A stretch of 64,000 nucleotides of DNA from Notamacropus eugenii (lineage: Eukaryota > Chordata > Mammalia > Diprotodontia > Macropodidae), in the NCBI RefSeq assembly GCF_028372415.1, contig NC_092872.1, positions 10,794,001 through 10,858,000 of the forward strand. The letters are read 5' to 3'. Shown in pieces: positions 47,201 to 55,239 of the stretch. The first letter of the stretch is position 1; every line of letters starts with the position of its first letter. The position numbers were made by a program, and so were the translations under genes. The notes below the pieces were generated by a model. It was given only the letters and a program-made list of their open reading frames with translations. It did not search any database and was not told the origin of the DNA.

Positions 47201-48520
47201 CAAGACTCAGCAAGCCTGAGTTCAAATCCCAACTTGAACATAATCTGACTATAGAAGCTGCCATCCAGCCTGCTTACTCTTCCCTGAAATGGGGAAAATA
47301 AGGTAGTTACATCTCCATACGTCTACATGGTCTCTGTTGCTCTCTCTTTGCATCTCTGTCTCTCTGTCTCTCTCAGGTGCTCTGACCATTCTTTCTATGC
47401 TCCAATGTGTGCCCGCAGCCTGCTTCACTGTCCTACATCCCAAGTCACTGGCATCTAGCCTCCATCCTTGCTGAGGCTGCCCCGACACTTTGATTTCTTC
47501 AATCCCACCGTGATCTCTTCATCCCTCTCTGACCCCAGGCCTCCATTTTCTCCCCTGATCCCAATGTCTTCTCCAATTCTAAACAGCTCCAGAACACACA
47601 AATACATGCGTGCACACACATGCACACACACACCCACACCCACACAGAGTTCAGTGCTTGCCTGAATCCAGTGGATACAACCCTCTGGACTCTCGAGGAT
47701 CCTGCTTCCCAGACCCTGAAAAGAGATCCTGGAAGAGAAACAGGTCTTACCTGGATGAAAGAAGTTAATTCCATGGGATCCTGCTAGAAGGGAATTAAGG
47801 AGATGAGGGAGGAAAGAAGAAAACTGTATTAGAGGAAACATTTCCGCTTGTCTACTGTGTCTCTTGCGTGCCATCCTACAGAACCGTCTGTGCTACTTTG
47901 TTTCCTCCCCAAGCCTGCTTCCTAGCCCAGCTCTCTCAGCCCATCACCTCCTTCCAGGGATCGCCTCACAATAGCCCTAACTTTCCTCAGTGCATTTGGG
48001 GATTTAGCAGCTTTTCATGCATGCCTCATGAAAGCACGAGGATGCCCAAGGCCACAGGACAAGGGCCAGCTCCATCACTAGACCACTGGCCACGGAAGGG
48101 CAATTCAGATCATAAGAAAGGGGCACAGCTGGCAAAGAGCTGAGGACAAGGGAGGAAGGAGTGAGAGAAGTGAGAAGGGCCAGAGAGGAAAGAGAAAATG
48201 ACAGGGAATAATAGGGAGGGGACGATGAGATTGTGTGAGGAAGGGTAGGAGATGACCGGAAGTGAAATAACTGAGAGGGGGAGATGGGGGGGAGGGGTAA
48301 GCAGGAAGGGTGGGAGCGGGGGAGGGGGAGGGGTGGGGGGAGGGAGCGGGCAGTGGGGGGCGGGGGGCCCGCCCCTGGGGGGCTCACTGGGAAGTAGCAG
48401 CAGCAGCAGCAGCAGTAGCAGGGGGAGGCGCCTCTTGGCCTGAGGGGGCTGGGCCGGGCCTGGGGCAGAGTCCCTCCTGGAGCGGCTCAGAGGACCCAGC
48501 TTGGAGGCCGCTCTGTCCAT
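35926..48520 (-). CDS. Gene C: serine protease homologue lacking catalytic Ser (pseudoprotease), 361 aa
   Basis: Exons are 48388-48520, 47751-47783, 45517-45679, 42290-42564, 39110-39285 and 35926-36231, giving 1086 nt or 362 codons with the stop. All GT-AG junctions and phases are intact. His106 (TASHC) and Asp156 (GQDIA) remain, but the Ser motif reads GDLGSPLVC, with Leu263 at position 195. The activation sequence corresponding to IMGG in gene B reads DPRS after Lys, so ordinary zymogen activation is not possible. Further changes are GWE for GWG, CEG for CGG and SWS for SWG. The signal peptide has a 32-residue basic N-region before a run of about ten Leu, so it might be retained as a signal anchor. 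The C-terminus is hydrophobic ([12 protein letters not shown]). It is the closest paralogue of gene B and was duplicated with its introns. Either it has a non-catalytic role or it is a recently disabled gene whose frame has not yet broken. Confidence 0.85.
36830..38190. repeat. SINE and L1 fragments in gene C intron 5
   Basis: Sense MIR tail at 36830-36965; antisense MIR-like fragment at 37150-37240; L1 ORF2-end fragment at 37645-37885 (TTGCTGGTGGAACTGCAGAT, CCCATGGATTGGGGAAGGAC); antisense MIR at 37890-38190. Confidence 0.6.
38379..38581 (+). mobile_element. Palindromic hAT MITE, full length
   Basis: This 203 bp element begins CAGGGGTGGGGAACC and ends GGTTCCCCACTCCTG. It folds on itself around AGAACAAATCC and GGATTTGTTCT at 38463-38497. 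The flanking 8-mers CACTAGAG and GATTAGAT match at five of eight bases, a decayed duplication. Confidence 0.75.
38680..38870 (+). mobile_element. Second hAT-like element inserted in a MIR tail
   Basis: The ends CAGAGGTGTCAAA and TTTGACCATCTG are imperfect inverted repeats. The flanks GACTAGAC and GACCAGAT are each one change from GACTAGAT, the sequence expected in the MIR-like tail it interrupts (38600-38679 and 38871-38935). Confidence 0.65.
39110..39285 (-). CDS. Gene C exon 5, linker exon
   Basis: This 176 nt exon encodes [16 protein letters not shown], a loop with NLT (possible glycosylation), [12 protein letters not shown] and VICL in phase 0. The donor GTAAAC departs from the consensus at +5 and is the weakest splice site in the gene. 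Confidence 0.88.
39400..40030. repeat. Three SINEs in gene C intron 4
   Basis: Sense MIR tail at 39400-39515; antisense CORE-SINE at 39520-39785 ending CATCTAGCTGCCC; antisense MIR at 39820-40030 (GTTTTACAGATGAGGACTGA). Confidence 0.7.
40100..40220. other. Intron 4 block shared with gene B
   Basis: CATCTCTGAAGCTCTCCACA and the ATTCCCTTTCTCC / ACTACCTTTAAAACCTA blocks align with gene B intron 4 at about 17430-17530. This marks paralogous, non-transposon intron sequence. Confidence 0.6.
40221..41150. other. Gene C intron 4, old SINE pieces and unclassified DNA
   Basis: 40220-40300 and 40440-40570 look like antisense MIR remnants (CAGTGGCCCAGAGAGGAGGA). 40580-41110 has no recognisable element. 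Confidence 0.4.
41155..41845 (+). repeat. (TATC)n tetranucleotide array split by a SINE
   Basis: Near-pure TATC runs at 41155-41262, followed by degenerate CTAC/TATC to 41350. An antisense CORE-SINE occupies 41360-41575 (ending CCACCTAGCTGCCCTA), and TATC/CATC units resume to about 41845. Confidence 0.9.
41846..42289. other. Gene C intron 4 end, no recognised element
   Basis: About 440 bp next to the exon 4 donor with no clear repeat or exon. Confidence 0.35.
42290..42564 (-). CDS. Gene C exon 4, catalytic Asp region
   Basis: This 275 nt exon encodes [26 protein letters not shown] with Asp retained, [11 protein letters not shown] and [13 protein letters not shown]. The usually invariant Gly of GWG is Glu. 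Its acceptor CCTGAAG is weaker than that of gene B, and its donor is GTGAGAG. Confidence 0.9.
42690..43650 (-). repeat. Antisense CR1/L3 LINE in gene C intron 3
   Basis: GGATGGACCTAACCAGGCCA, AGAGTACAGCAGGACTTTCA and AGATCATGTTAGTTTTTTGA are typical of reverse-complement CR1. A GT run lies at 43276-43299. It sits at the same distance from exon 4 as the copy in gene B. Confidence 0.65.
43690..45080 (+). repeat. L2 LINE interrupted by an L1 3' end
   Basis: L2 order at 43690-44500 (CAGTCTCACATCTCCAACTG, TGTCTGACCATGCCAAACTC). An L1 3' end occupies about 44510-44850 (CCAAAGGACTCATGATGCAA to AAACAAATAAATTAATAAA). L2-like DNA resumes at 44855-45080. Confidence 0.65.
45517..45679 (-). CDS. Gene C exon 3, His kept, activation site lost
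   Basis: This 163 nt exon encodes [39 protein letters not shown] and [11 protein letters not shown]. The catalytic His is present, but the four residues that should form the new N-terminus are DPRS. The C42 region reads CEG. Acceptor TTTCCACAG and donor GTGAGTC are normal. Confidence 0.9.
45815..47310. repeat. SINE-rich gene C intron 2
   Basis: Sense MIRs lie at about 45815-45960, 46830-46990 and 47160-47310. Antisense copies lie at 46055-46135 and 46590-46780. 46140-46590 shows nothing clear. Confidence 0.55.
47590..47645 (+). repeat. Interrupted (CA)n tract in gene C intron 2
   Basis: CACA with CATG and CACCCA interruptions. It is followed by unique sequence that aligns with the DNA between the CA run and the mini-exon in gene B (ATCCTGGAAGAGA block). 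Confidence 0.75.
47751..47783 (-). CDS. Gene C exon 2, 33 nt mini-exon
   Basis: Acceptor CTTCTAG and donor GTAAGACC bound 33 nt encoding [11 protein letters not shown], which joins exon 3 as GCGK. It shares its first eight bases, donor and intronic flank with gene B exon 2. Confidence 0.83.
47784..48387. other. Gene C intron 1
   Basis: A 604 bp intron, much shorter than the 2.6 kb intron 1 of gene B. Its right part (48120-48370) is G/A-rich and related to the gene B tract; the rest has no clear element. Confidence 0.5.
48388..48520 (-). CDS. Gene C exon 1, long N-region and Leu-rich signal
   Basis: ATG in GGCCATGG context. It encodes [20 protein letters not shown], a Pro/Gln linker, KRR, and about ten consecutive Leu followed by Pro; the donor is GTGAGC. 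At 133 nt it is 45-54 nt longer than the first exons of B and A. The charged stretch just before the Leu run favours a cytosolic N-terminus. Confidence 0.82.
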
Positions 48521-48594
48521 GGCCCCAGGAGTTGTAATGGCAGCTGGCCTTCCTCTGGTCAAGGTGGGGCATAGGGGACCAGGCTCCAGGAGCC

Positions 48595-48610
48595 TGCAGC
48601 GCCCCCTAGT
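48595..48610 (-). promoter_or_regulatory. CTCF-like site 1 upstream of gene C
   Basis: TGCAGCGCCCCCTAGT is the reverse complement of a near-consensus CTCF core (CTAGGGGGCGCTG). It lies about 75 bp upstream of the gene C ATG. Binding is inferred from the motif only. Confidence 0.6.
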
Positions 48611-48660
48611 CGTGGGGAGGGTCCAGGGCAAGGGCCAGAGGGGTCCAGGTTCCAGGGGCC

Positions 48661-48676
48661 TGCAGTGCCCCCTAGT
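48661..48676 (-). promoter_or_regulatory. CTCF-like site 2 upstream of gene C
   Basis: TGCAGTGCCCCCTAGT is the same motif one 66 bp unit further upstream, in the same orientation. The core is unchanged except for a C-to-T at the CpG. Confidence 0.58.
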
Positions 48677-49099
48677 GTTGAGGAGGGCCCAGGGACCAGG
48701 CTCCAGGGGCAATGACTGGGCAGGAGGGGCTGGGCGCCCTTGACCTGGCTCTTTCCGCCCCATGCTCTCCCTTTTTGGGGTGGAGGTCTTGGGGTGCCCT
48801 GTGGCAATAAAGCATGCATTATCAGAGCCGGGAAGAACCCAGAATATGCACGCAGAGGGGGACCCCAGAAGAGGGAGGTCAAACGTGGGGATTCGGCCTT
48901 TCAGGGATGGCAGGATGCCAGAACAGAGAGGGGGGAAGGAGGGGAGAGCAGGCCTCGGGGAGGCATGTCTGAGGATGGACAGGACCAGCACGGGGCAAGA
49001 TGGGCCTAGTGTGGTGTCCAGAACCAAGGCCAGGCCACAGGTGGGGCCCATGTTGGACTCTAGCAGTCTATAAGGGAAAGCTACTGAATATGCTGGAGT

Positions 49100-49690
49100 G
49101 GTCAGTGGACAGCCAGGGTGGTCAGGGGCCTTCACTCTTGCCAGGCAAGGACCAGTGGAAAGGATTGGATGTCTGACCTGGAGCAGAGGTTTGGGGAGGA
49201 CATCCTGGTTGTCTCCCAGTGTTGGGAAGGGATGGAAACCAGGCCTGTTGGGCTCGACATGAGAAGCCCGAACTGCAGACTTTTTGACAATGCAAAGAAA
49301 AACTTCAAGACAGTTAGAGCTGTTTAAAAATGGAACCGACTGAGAGTTTCCCCTCATTGCTAGATGTCTTCAAGCACGAGATGAAGCTTGTTGAGAAGGT
49401 CTTGTTCAGATACAGGTGGCTTCGGGTTCTGAGACTGTGACTCTCACTGGAGCTGGCAATGTATTACAGACAGCAGAGGATTTGGAGCGAAGGACCCGTG
49501 TCTGAGTGCCCAGAATTGCCACCACTTACCAGTTTTGGGACACTGAGAAAATCATTTTAGGTCTTTGGGCCTTACTTTCCTCATTTAAAAATGGGGATAT
49601 ACCACAGGGTTGTCACAGGGAAAGTGCTTTACAAACCTTAAAGTGTCAGAGAAAAGGTACTTATTAATGGTATTACTTTATGTTATTGGG
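49100..49690 (+). repeat. CR1/L3 fragment then MIR
   Basis: 49230-49440 has AACTTCAAGACAGTTAGAGC and TGCTAGATGTCTTCAAGCAC, decayed CR1 3' blocks. 49470-49690 is a sense MIR (CCTCATTTAAAAATGGGGAT). Confidence 0.5.
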
Positions 49691-49720
49691 GTGTCCTTCA
49701 CTTTAAGAAAGCAGCGTCTA

Positions 49721-50025
49721 GCCCAGCATGGTGAGGGATGACTAATCCCAGGTAGGATAGTTTGGAAGATCTTTTGAGCTTAGGAGTTCTGACCTAAAGT
49801 AGATTAAAGACGATTGGATATTTGTACTAAATTTAGCATTAATATAGTGAGACCCCACCCCCAAGGGCCAGGGATTACCAGGTTGGATAAGGAGAATTGA
49901 ACTGGCCCAGGTCAGGAACAGAGCAAGTCAAAGTCTCCATACTCATTAGTAGTGAGATCAGACCCATGAGTGCCTCCTACCCTTCTACACTTCCAGTCTG
50001 GGTAATATGAAGAGACTAAGACTAA
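49721..50025 (+). pseudogene. 7SL (SRP) RNA retropseudogene, full length, sense
   Basis: It follows human 7SL from the 5' Alu-domain start (GCCCAGCATGGTG) through the CCCAGGTA block, the CACCCCCAAGGGCCAGGGAT region and CAGGTTGG. It then passes through ACTGGCCCAGGTCAGGAACA and GAGCAAGTCAAAGTCTCCAT, to the 3' Alu-domain end CAGTCTGGGTAATATGAAGA. A purine tract of A-rich tetranucleotides (50025-50215) follows, as expected of a decayed poly-A tail. Many substitutions make it a pseudogene rather than a functional SRP RNA. Confidence 0.85.
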
Positions 50026-50215
50026 GGAAGGGAAGGAGGGATGGATGGAAGGATGGAGGAAGAGAGGGAGGAAGGGAGGGAGAAGGAAGGAAAGGAGGGA
50101 GGAAGGGAAAGATGGATAGAGGGAGGAGAGAAAGAGAGAGCAGGAAGGAAGGAGAGAGGGAGAAAAAGAAAGAAAGAAAGATAGAAAGAAAAAGAAAGAA
50201 AGAAAGAAAGAAAAG
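50025..50215 (+). repeat. (GGAA)n/(GAAA)n purine tract
   Basis: Purine tetranucleotides directly behind the 7SL copy, probably grown from its poly-A tail. Confidence 0.9.
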
Positions 50216-50279
50216 AATAGTACATGAAAATTTGAATTTATCAAATATGTTTGATAATGCTTTGCACACACTTTCACAC

Positions 50280-51020
50280 CAATTTCCTTATTTCCTCCTC
50301 CCAGCATCCTGTGAGGTAGATGCAGCAGGCTTTATTATCTCCATTTTATAGATGGGGAAACAAGATGCCAAAGAGGTGAAGGCAGAGGTCTCAGAGATAG
50401 AGAAAGAAAGGTAGTTCACTATGGGGGAAAGAGTCAGAGATAAGAGTCCAGAATCCAGCTCCCAGATTTGCCTTTCTGGGCCTCAGTTTCCTCCTCTGTA
50501 GAATGAGGAAATTGCATTATGATAATCTTTCATGTCGCTTTTAGTACTAAAATCTTAGCATTCTATATAATGGATGTCAGAGTTAGAAAGGACCTGACAA
50601 CATAGAATCAAACGATTATCACTGGGAGACATCGTTGAGCCTGGAAAAAGGAACTAACTTGCAGGGCCCAGAGAGCAGTGGTCAGCGTTTTATCCTATCT
50701 TAAATGAGATGGGAGCAGCGGCCTATGTCATACATTTAGAGATAGAAGGGATTGTCTGGTCCCACTCTTTCGTTTGACTTTGGAGGATAATGAGTGAAGT
50801 GATTTACCCAGGACCACACAGCTAATCAGTGTCTGAGGACCCATTCTCATTCAGGTCTTCTTAACTCCAAGGCCAGCCAACTCTCCCCCACGCCCCCCAG
50901 ATGTCCAGAAGGGCAGAGGAGGAAACTGAGAAACAAAGAAATGAAGAAACTTGCCCAAGATCACACAAGTAGTAAATAGCAGAGCAGGATTTGAACCCAG
51001 GCCCACTAACTCCAAATCTG
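50280..51020. repeat. Cluster of MIR-type SINEs
   Basis: Antisense copies at 50280-50400, 50740-50880 and 50905-51020 (GAGCAGGATTTGAACCCAGG); a sense copy at 50425-50580 (GGCCTCAGTTTCCTCCTCTG). Confidence 0.65.
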
Positions 51021-51024
51021 TCGC

Positions 51025-51870
51025 TCTTTATGGATCCCTAGCCAAGGGTAGTCTTCATCCAGGAGGGCCTGGGCTCCCGCTATAGAACAGAGCCACATGC
51101 TTTCTGCTGAAAATCTCCCAAGCCCCCCCTCCTCCCCACCCCCTCCCCTGCAGTCCCCCTGGAAAGAAGCTATGGAAAGGGGGTGTTGGGGAGGAGGGAG
51201 AGGGAGCCTCCCTCCAGCTGCCAAGCAGCCAGCCCTCTCAGCCCAGCAGGGGGCCATGGGGGTCTTTAAAAGAAAGCAGGACACCCAAAAATGTGATGAC
51301 TTGTCAAGAACGCAGGCAAGGAAGGTGTTTAAGACATGCATTTCCCCTGAGTGAGGACGTGGGGCCGGCAGCCTGGAGCGTAGGTGATTATGTACAAATT
51401 TATGGCTGGTCTCCCCCTGCCCCTTCCCCCCACCTCCCCAGCCTTTCCCAGGGTGTTTAGAGGAAACTCCCCACACCAGGAAAGGCTTATAAACTCACTG
51501 CCTGGCTCTGGGCCAGAGCTGTTAAGATCCTTCCTGCCCTTCTGGGGGACTGGGGCTCTGCTTCTTGATGGGCTGGCTCCTTGGGAGGTGGGATGGACTC
51601 TGACAGGGAGAGGGGGCTGCCTGACGTCCTCTCTGGCCAAGCTGGCAGCACTGCGAGAAGCCTCCTGATACCCTCATGCCCTTTTCCTAGCTGGCCTGTG
51701 AAGCATCTGTGCCTAAACCTGGGCTGCTGGTTCTGCCTGCCTCCAGGTGACCTTAAGAGGGTGCTGTGTAGAAGAAAAAGCCCTTCATTTTAATCAGGAA
51801 ACAGTAAATTCAAATCCTATCTGCCACTTGGAATTCGCTCCTCTCAGGGCGGCCTCCTCTGCCAAATAAA
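51025..51870. other. Repeat-free, GC-rich block
   Basis: About 850 bp with no SINE, LINE or microsatellite. Two CpG-poor but GC-rich strands carry short open frames with no recognisable domain. It could be a distal element or an unrecognised exon; no splice pattern matching the proteases was found. Confidence 0.35.
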
Positions 51871-51874
51871 GACC

Positions 51875-51990
51875 AGATCATGGATTCTTAGCCCTGGGCG
51901 GGACCTTAGAGGCCACCTAATGCAACCCCCAGATTTTATACAGGAGGAAACTGAGCCCTAGAAGGGGGAAATGACTTACCCAGGAAACTT
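51875..51990 (-). repeat. Antisense MIR
   Basis: GGACCTTAGAGGCCACCTAA and CAGGAGGAAACTGAGCCCTA. Confidence 0.7.
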
Positions 51991-52223
51991 AGAATTATAA
52001 TAGCCACGTAAAAATCCCTCTCCCTTGGATCGGCAACTCAACTAAAGCTTTTCTGGTGAAGATTTTCCTGCCATGGCCCTTCCTCCCCCAAATTCCTTCT
52101 ATTTCACTACTTCATATTAACTTGGGTTTTTCAGATTGATTCTGAATATATTTACATGTGGACTTGTCGACTCTTCAGCTGGAATGTAAGGTCTTTCAGA
52201 AGAGCAGTGGTTTCATTTCTTGT

Positions 52224-52963
52224 ATGGTGTGTCCCAAAAGTTTTGGTGCGGTTTTAAGCCTTAATGACTTCAGAAGTATAAATGCTGCAAAGCCTACCAA
52301 TGGAAATTAATTCTTTAAATTTCATTTGTACTGATTTAGTTTTACGAATTCTGAACAGGAAGGTTTTTTATCTTAATTTTAAGAAGATAGAGCTCCTTTT
52401 CATCATGTACGGCGTGTCCAAATTTCTGGATGACCTTTCTCAACCCAAAGAACCTTGTTCTTTGGATGATCTTAAGGCTAGGATTATCAATTCAGCGTTT
52501 TGGGTTGTTGGCAGCCAAGTGGAAGAGTGAACTGAGTCTGGCAGACTGAGTTCAAATCCGACCTCAGGCACTTCTATGCTGTGGATTCTGGACAAGTCAC
52601 TTAACCTGTTTGCCCCAGTTTCCTCAACTGTAAAATGAGGATACAATACGAGCACCTACCTTCCAGGGTTGTTTTAAGGATCGATTCTGATAATATTTGC
52701 AGAGTGCTTAGCACAGGGCCTGACGCTATATAAATATTATTGAGCAGCAGCTGATGAAAGTTTCCAAGTTCCAAATCAGCTAGAGGAATGCATAGCACAG
52801 GATGGTAGCTATGGTGGATTTTAATAAGAAACATTAATATTTTTTCAATTTAAATAATTAGCCTTTCAAATGTGGTGGGATTTTTTTTGGTAAGTTCATA
52901 ACATTTACATACTTCTTAGGTTATTAAAGCTTAACTGCACTGAAACTTTGAGGACAATCTGTA
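52224..52963 (+). mobile_element. Mariner-like DNA transposon remnant with nested SINE
   Basis: The left end GTGTGTCCCAAAAGTTTTGG and right end CTGAAACTTTGAGGACAATC are imperfect inverted repeats of the mariner type. A frame near 52400-52490 contains SLDDLKARI, resembling the C-terminal end of mariner transposases. A sense CORE-SINE (about 52508-52750) splits the element. Confidence 0.65.
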
Positions 52964-52969
52964 TTTCTA

Positions 52970-53215
52970 TACCTAGTGCCTGGCACATAGTAGGCTCTTA
53001 ATAAATGCTGATCGATTAATTGATTGACTGATTACGAGACCACTTACAATGCTTGGCCTCCCTGAATACCTGATTCTAGAACTCCTCCTTTCCTTCCCAC
53101 CATGCACTCCAGATAGACCAGGAAGGGTTTGGGCTAGCAGGGACCTCAAAATTATTCAATCCAACACTCTCCTTTGCAAGTAAGAAAACTGAGGCCGAGA
53201 GAATTTAATTTTAAA
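52970..53215. repeat. L2 tail and antisense MIR
   Basis: TGCCTGGCACATAGTAGGCT with TTAATAAATGCTGAT at 52978-53015, then an antisense MIR at 53105-53215 (AAGAAAACTGAGGCCGAGAG). Confidence 0.6.
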
Positions 53216-53399
53216 TTTCAAAATTTTTTTAAAAGGTCCTCCAGCTATACCCTAAAAAAACTTCCCAGACCTTTCCAAGAAAACTTTGGCAATGGTTTAG
53301 GAAGGAATTTCAACATTAAATGCCTAAACTGAATCGCCAACAGTTCAGGATAGAAACTAAATCCTGTACAAGTATCATGACCAAGCTTGGGCCTGGAGA

Positions 53400-53403
<4 letters not shown>

Positions 53404-53464
<61 letters not shown>

Positions 53465-53600
53465 ACATTTGTGTATGTATACATATGCATGCATAAATGT
53501 ATATGTGTGCATATGCATATATGCATGTATTTTTGTGGCTGTGCATATTTATATGTATGAGTATATATGTATATGTATGTGTATGTGTGTATACATTCCT
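53404..53600 (+). repeat. (GT)n then TATG-rich microsatellite
   Basis: About 58 bp of pure GT, then 140 bp of ATGCATA/TATGTA variants. Confidence 0.95.
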
Positions 53601-53894
53601 CCCTTCATTGTAGAAGTGGGGAACTATCGATGTGGAACAGTGCATATATCACTAGACAGATGATGAATGCATTAGCATTGTTGAACTATTTTCTTCCAAA
53701 ATTTTTGTCATAAGAAGTGGCTTACTGGGTAAGAGAGAGAGGGAGGGAAAGACTTATTTAGAAATTAATATGATGTTTTAAGAAGGCATCAAAAATTAAA
53801 ATAATTTTTAGAAGTACATAACACCAAGCTACCACCTCCTACCCCACACCTACCATGGTAAGCATGACTCCTAGGTAAACGTCTCTTCTTGTCA

Positions 53895-54026
53895 TGTCTT
53901 TTGCTTCCTTCCCTTTCATTTCTCTTTCCCCTTCCTCTTCCCTTCCTCCTTCCCTTTTCCCTTCCTTTTCCTTCCCTTCCCTTCCCTCTTCCCCTTTCCT
54001 TTCCCTTTCCTTTCTTTCCTTTTTAA
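53895..54026 (+). repeat. (TTCC)n/(CCCTTT)n pyrimidine tract
   Basis: It directly precedes the 3' end of an antisense 7SL copy and is best read as that copy's decayed poly-A tail on the opposite strand. Confidence 0.85.
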
Positions 54027-54262
54027 AGACTCTCCCCATCTTACTTGGGCTGGAAACGAACTTTGACCTGCTCCATTTCAACATGGTCCAGTTCACTCCT
54101 CCTCTGGTCCTTCCCACAGTGTCTACCATTTGCCAGGGGCTCACCAGTGTTGATGCTGTATTTAATTTGGACACCCCCTCAGTATAGTTTACTTTAGCTC
54201 AAAACTTCTGAACTCAAGGGATCTTCCAGTTTCAGTATCCTTGGTAGTTGGGGTTACCATCA
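54027..54262 (-). pseudogene. 7SL (SRP) RNA retropseudogene, antisense
   Basis: The + strand gives the reverse complement of 7SL: AGACTCTCCCCATC and CTTGGGCTGG at the 3' end, TTTGACCTGCTCCATTTCAA, CCAGTTCACTCCTCCTCTGG, then CTGAACTCAAGGGATCTTCC and TAGTTGGGGTTA near the 5' end. It is shortened in the middle and diverged, hence a pseudogene. Confidence 0.8.
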
Positions 54263-55235
54263 AATACTGCCATTCTAGAACCCCTAGGCAATGTCTAACA
54301 GTATTTGAAACACTTCTAACAACCAGATATGAAAATTAGCAAATTTAGGACCTGTTAAGAAGGATGTGATCACTACCCTGTCAACCTTCTGTTTCATCTA
54401 GACTTAGATGTTATATGGTCACTATTTCTGTGGCAGCTTCCTCAGACTATGCTTTCAGATAATTATTTGATAGAATATTGGCTAGCACTCTTCCCAAGGA
54501 TCAATATTCAGTGGTAGCATCCAATTTTAGATTGACAGTGGAAGTGCATACCTGTGTACAGATGCCAACAAATGCATAAACTTGGTTTCTGGCCCACAGC
54601 AGCCACTATATATGAGTTTGGAAGATTCAGCCATTTTGAAGAGAAAAGTGAACAGGACAACAATTTATACAATGACATGACAACGACATTATGAAGGAAA
54701 ACACCCCTGAAAGACTTCGAAACTCCAGTCAAGGCAGCCATCAGTTGTGACTACAATGAACATCTCCTCTGAACAGAGAGCTTGGATGCCCTTGGTGTAG
54801 CGAGGCATAGTCTCTCAGAAGTATCTGTTTATTGATTTATTTCAAGGGAGGATTCTATGGGAGAGGGGGTACATCAGAAAATAATAGAAATGTTAATTTT
54901 TTTAAAAATCAATAAAATATTTATTTTTAAATTTTAAAAGAAAACCCACTAATCTGCAAAAGTTATTAAATGTATACTCTCGCTAGAATTTTTTGTGGTA
55001 TTTGTAATTTACCAAGTTAAAAAATTTCTAAAGCTCTAGAAAGTATTCTAAATACAAGGTTTTAAGTTCACAGACCAGTTTTCCTATCCCATCCAGGCAT
55101 TTATCTTGACAGCTTAAAATCTGTTCTGCAGCTCACTTCTCATCTGGACAACCCCTCCAGATCAGACTGTGGAGAATGGCCCTCAGGCCCTGGGGGAGTT
55201 AACCCAACCAGTTTGGGAACTCTCATCTTGGGGCA
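54263..55235. other. Unclassified AT-rich DNA
   Basis: No exon or RNA seen. 54650-54950 has an A-rich end that may be a LINE 3' end, but I could not place it. Confidence 0.35.
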
Positions 55236-55239
55236 AACT

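Larger units (their letters stand above)
48573..48725. repeat. 66 bp tandem repeat, about 2.2 copies, upstream of gene C
   Basis: Units begin near 48573 and 48639, with a partial third near 48702. All contain a CCAGG-TCCAGG core, and the two full units carry a CTCF-like motif at the same offset. The repeat lies 50-200 bp upstream of the gene C start codon. Confidence 0.75.
48210..49050. promoter_or_regulatory. GC-rich region over gene C 5' end
   Basis: G-rich intron 1 sequence, exon 1 and the upstream tandem repeat form a GC-rich block with CpGs. No TATA box is seen within 150 bp upstream of the ATG. Beyond the tandem repeat, 48726-49050 shows no recognisable element. Confidence 0.45.

Noticed and set aside
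35926-48520. Calling gene C an ordinary pseudogene
   Set aside because: No stop, frameshift or lost splice site was found across six exons; only catalytic and activation residues are changed.
48110-49357. A 415-codon open frame on the minus strand, the longest in the window
   Set aside because: It runs through intron 1, exon 1 and the upstream tandem repeat of gene C in GC-rich DNA. Only the part from the MDRAASK start to the donor fits a real exon.
51006-51476. A 156-codon open frame as a coding exon
   Set aside because: No recognisable domain, no matching splice context, and GC-rich composition makes long chance frames likely.
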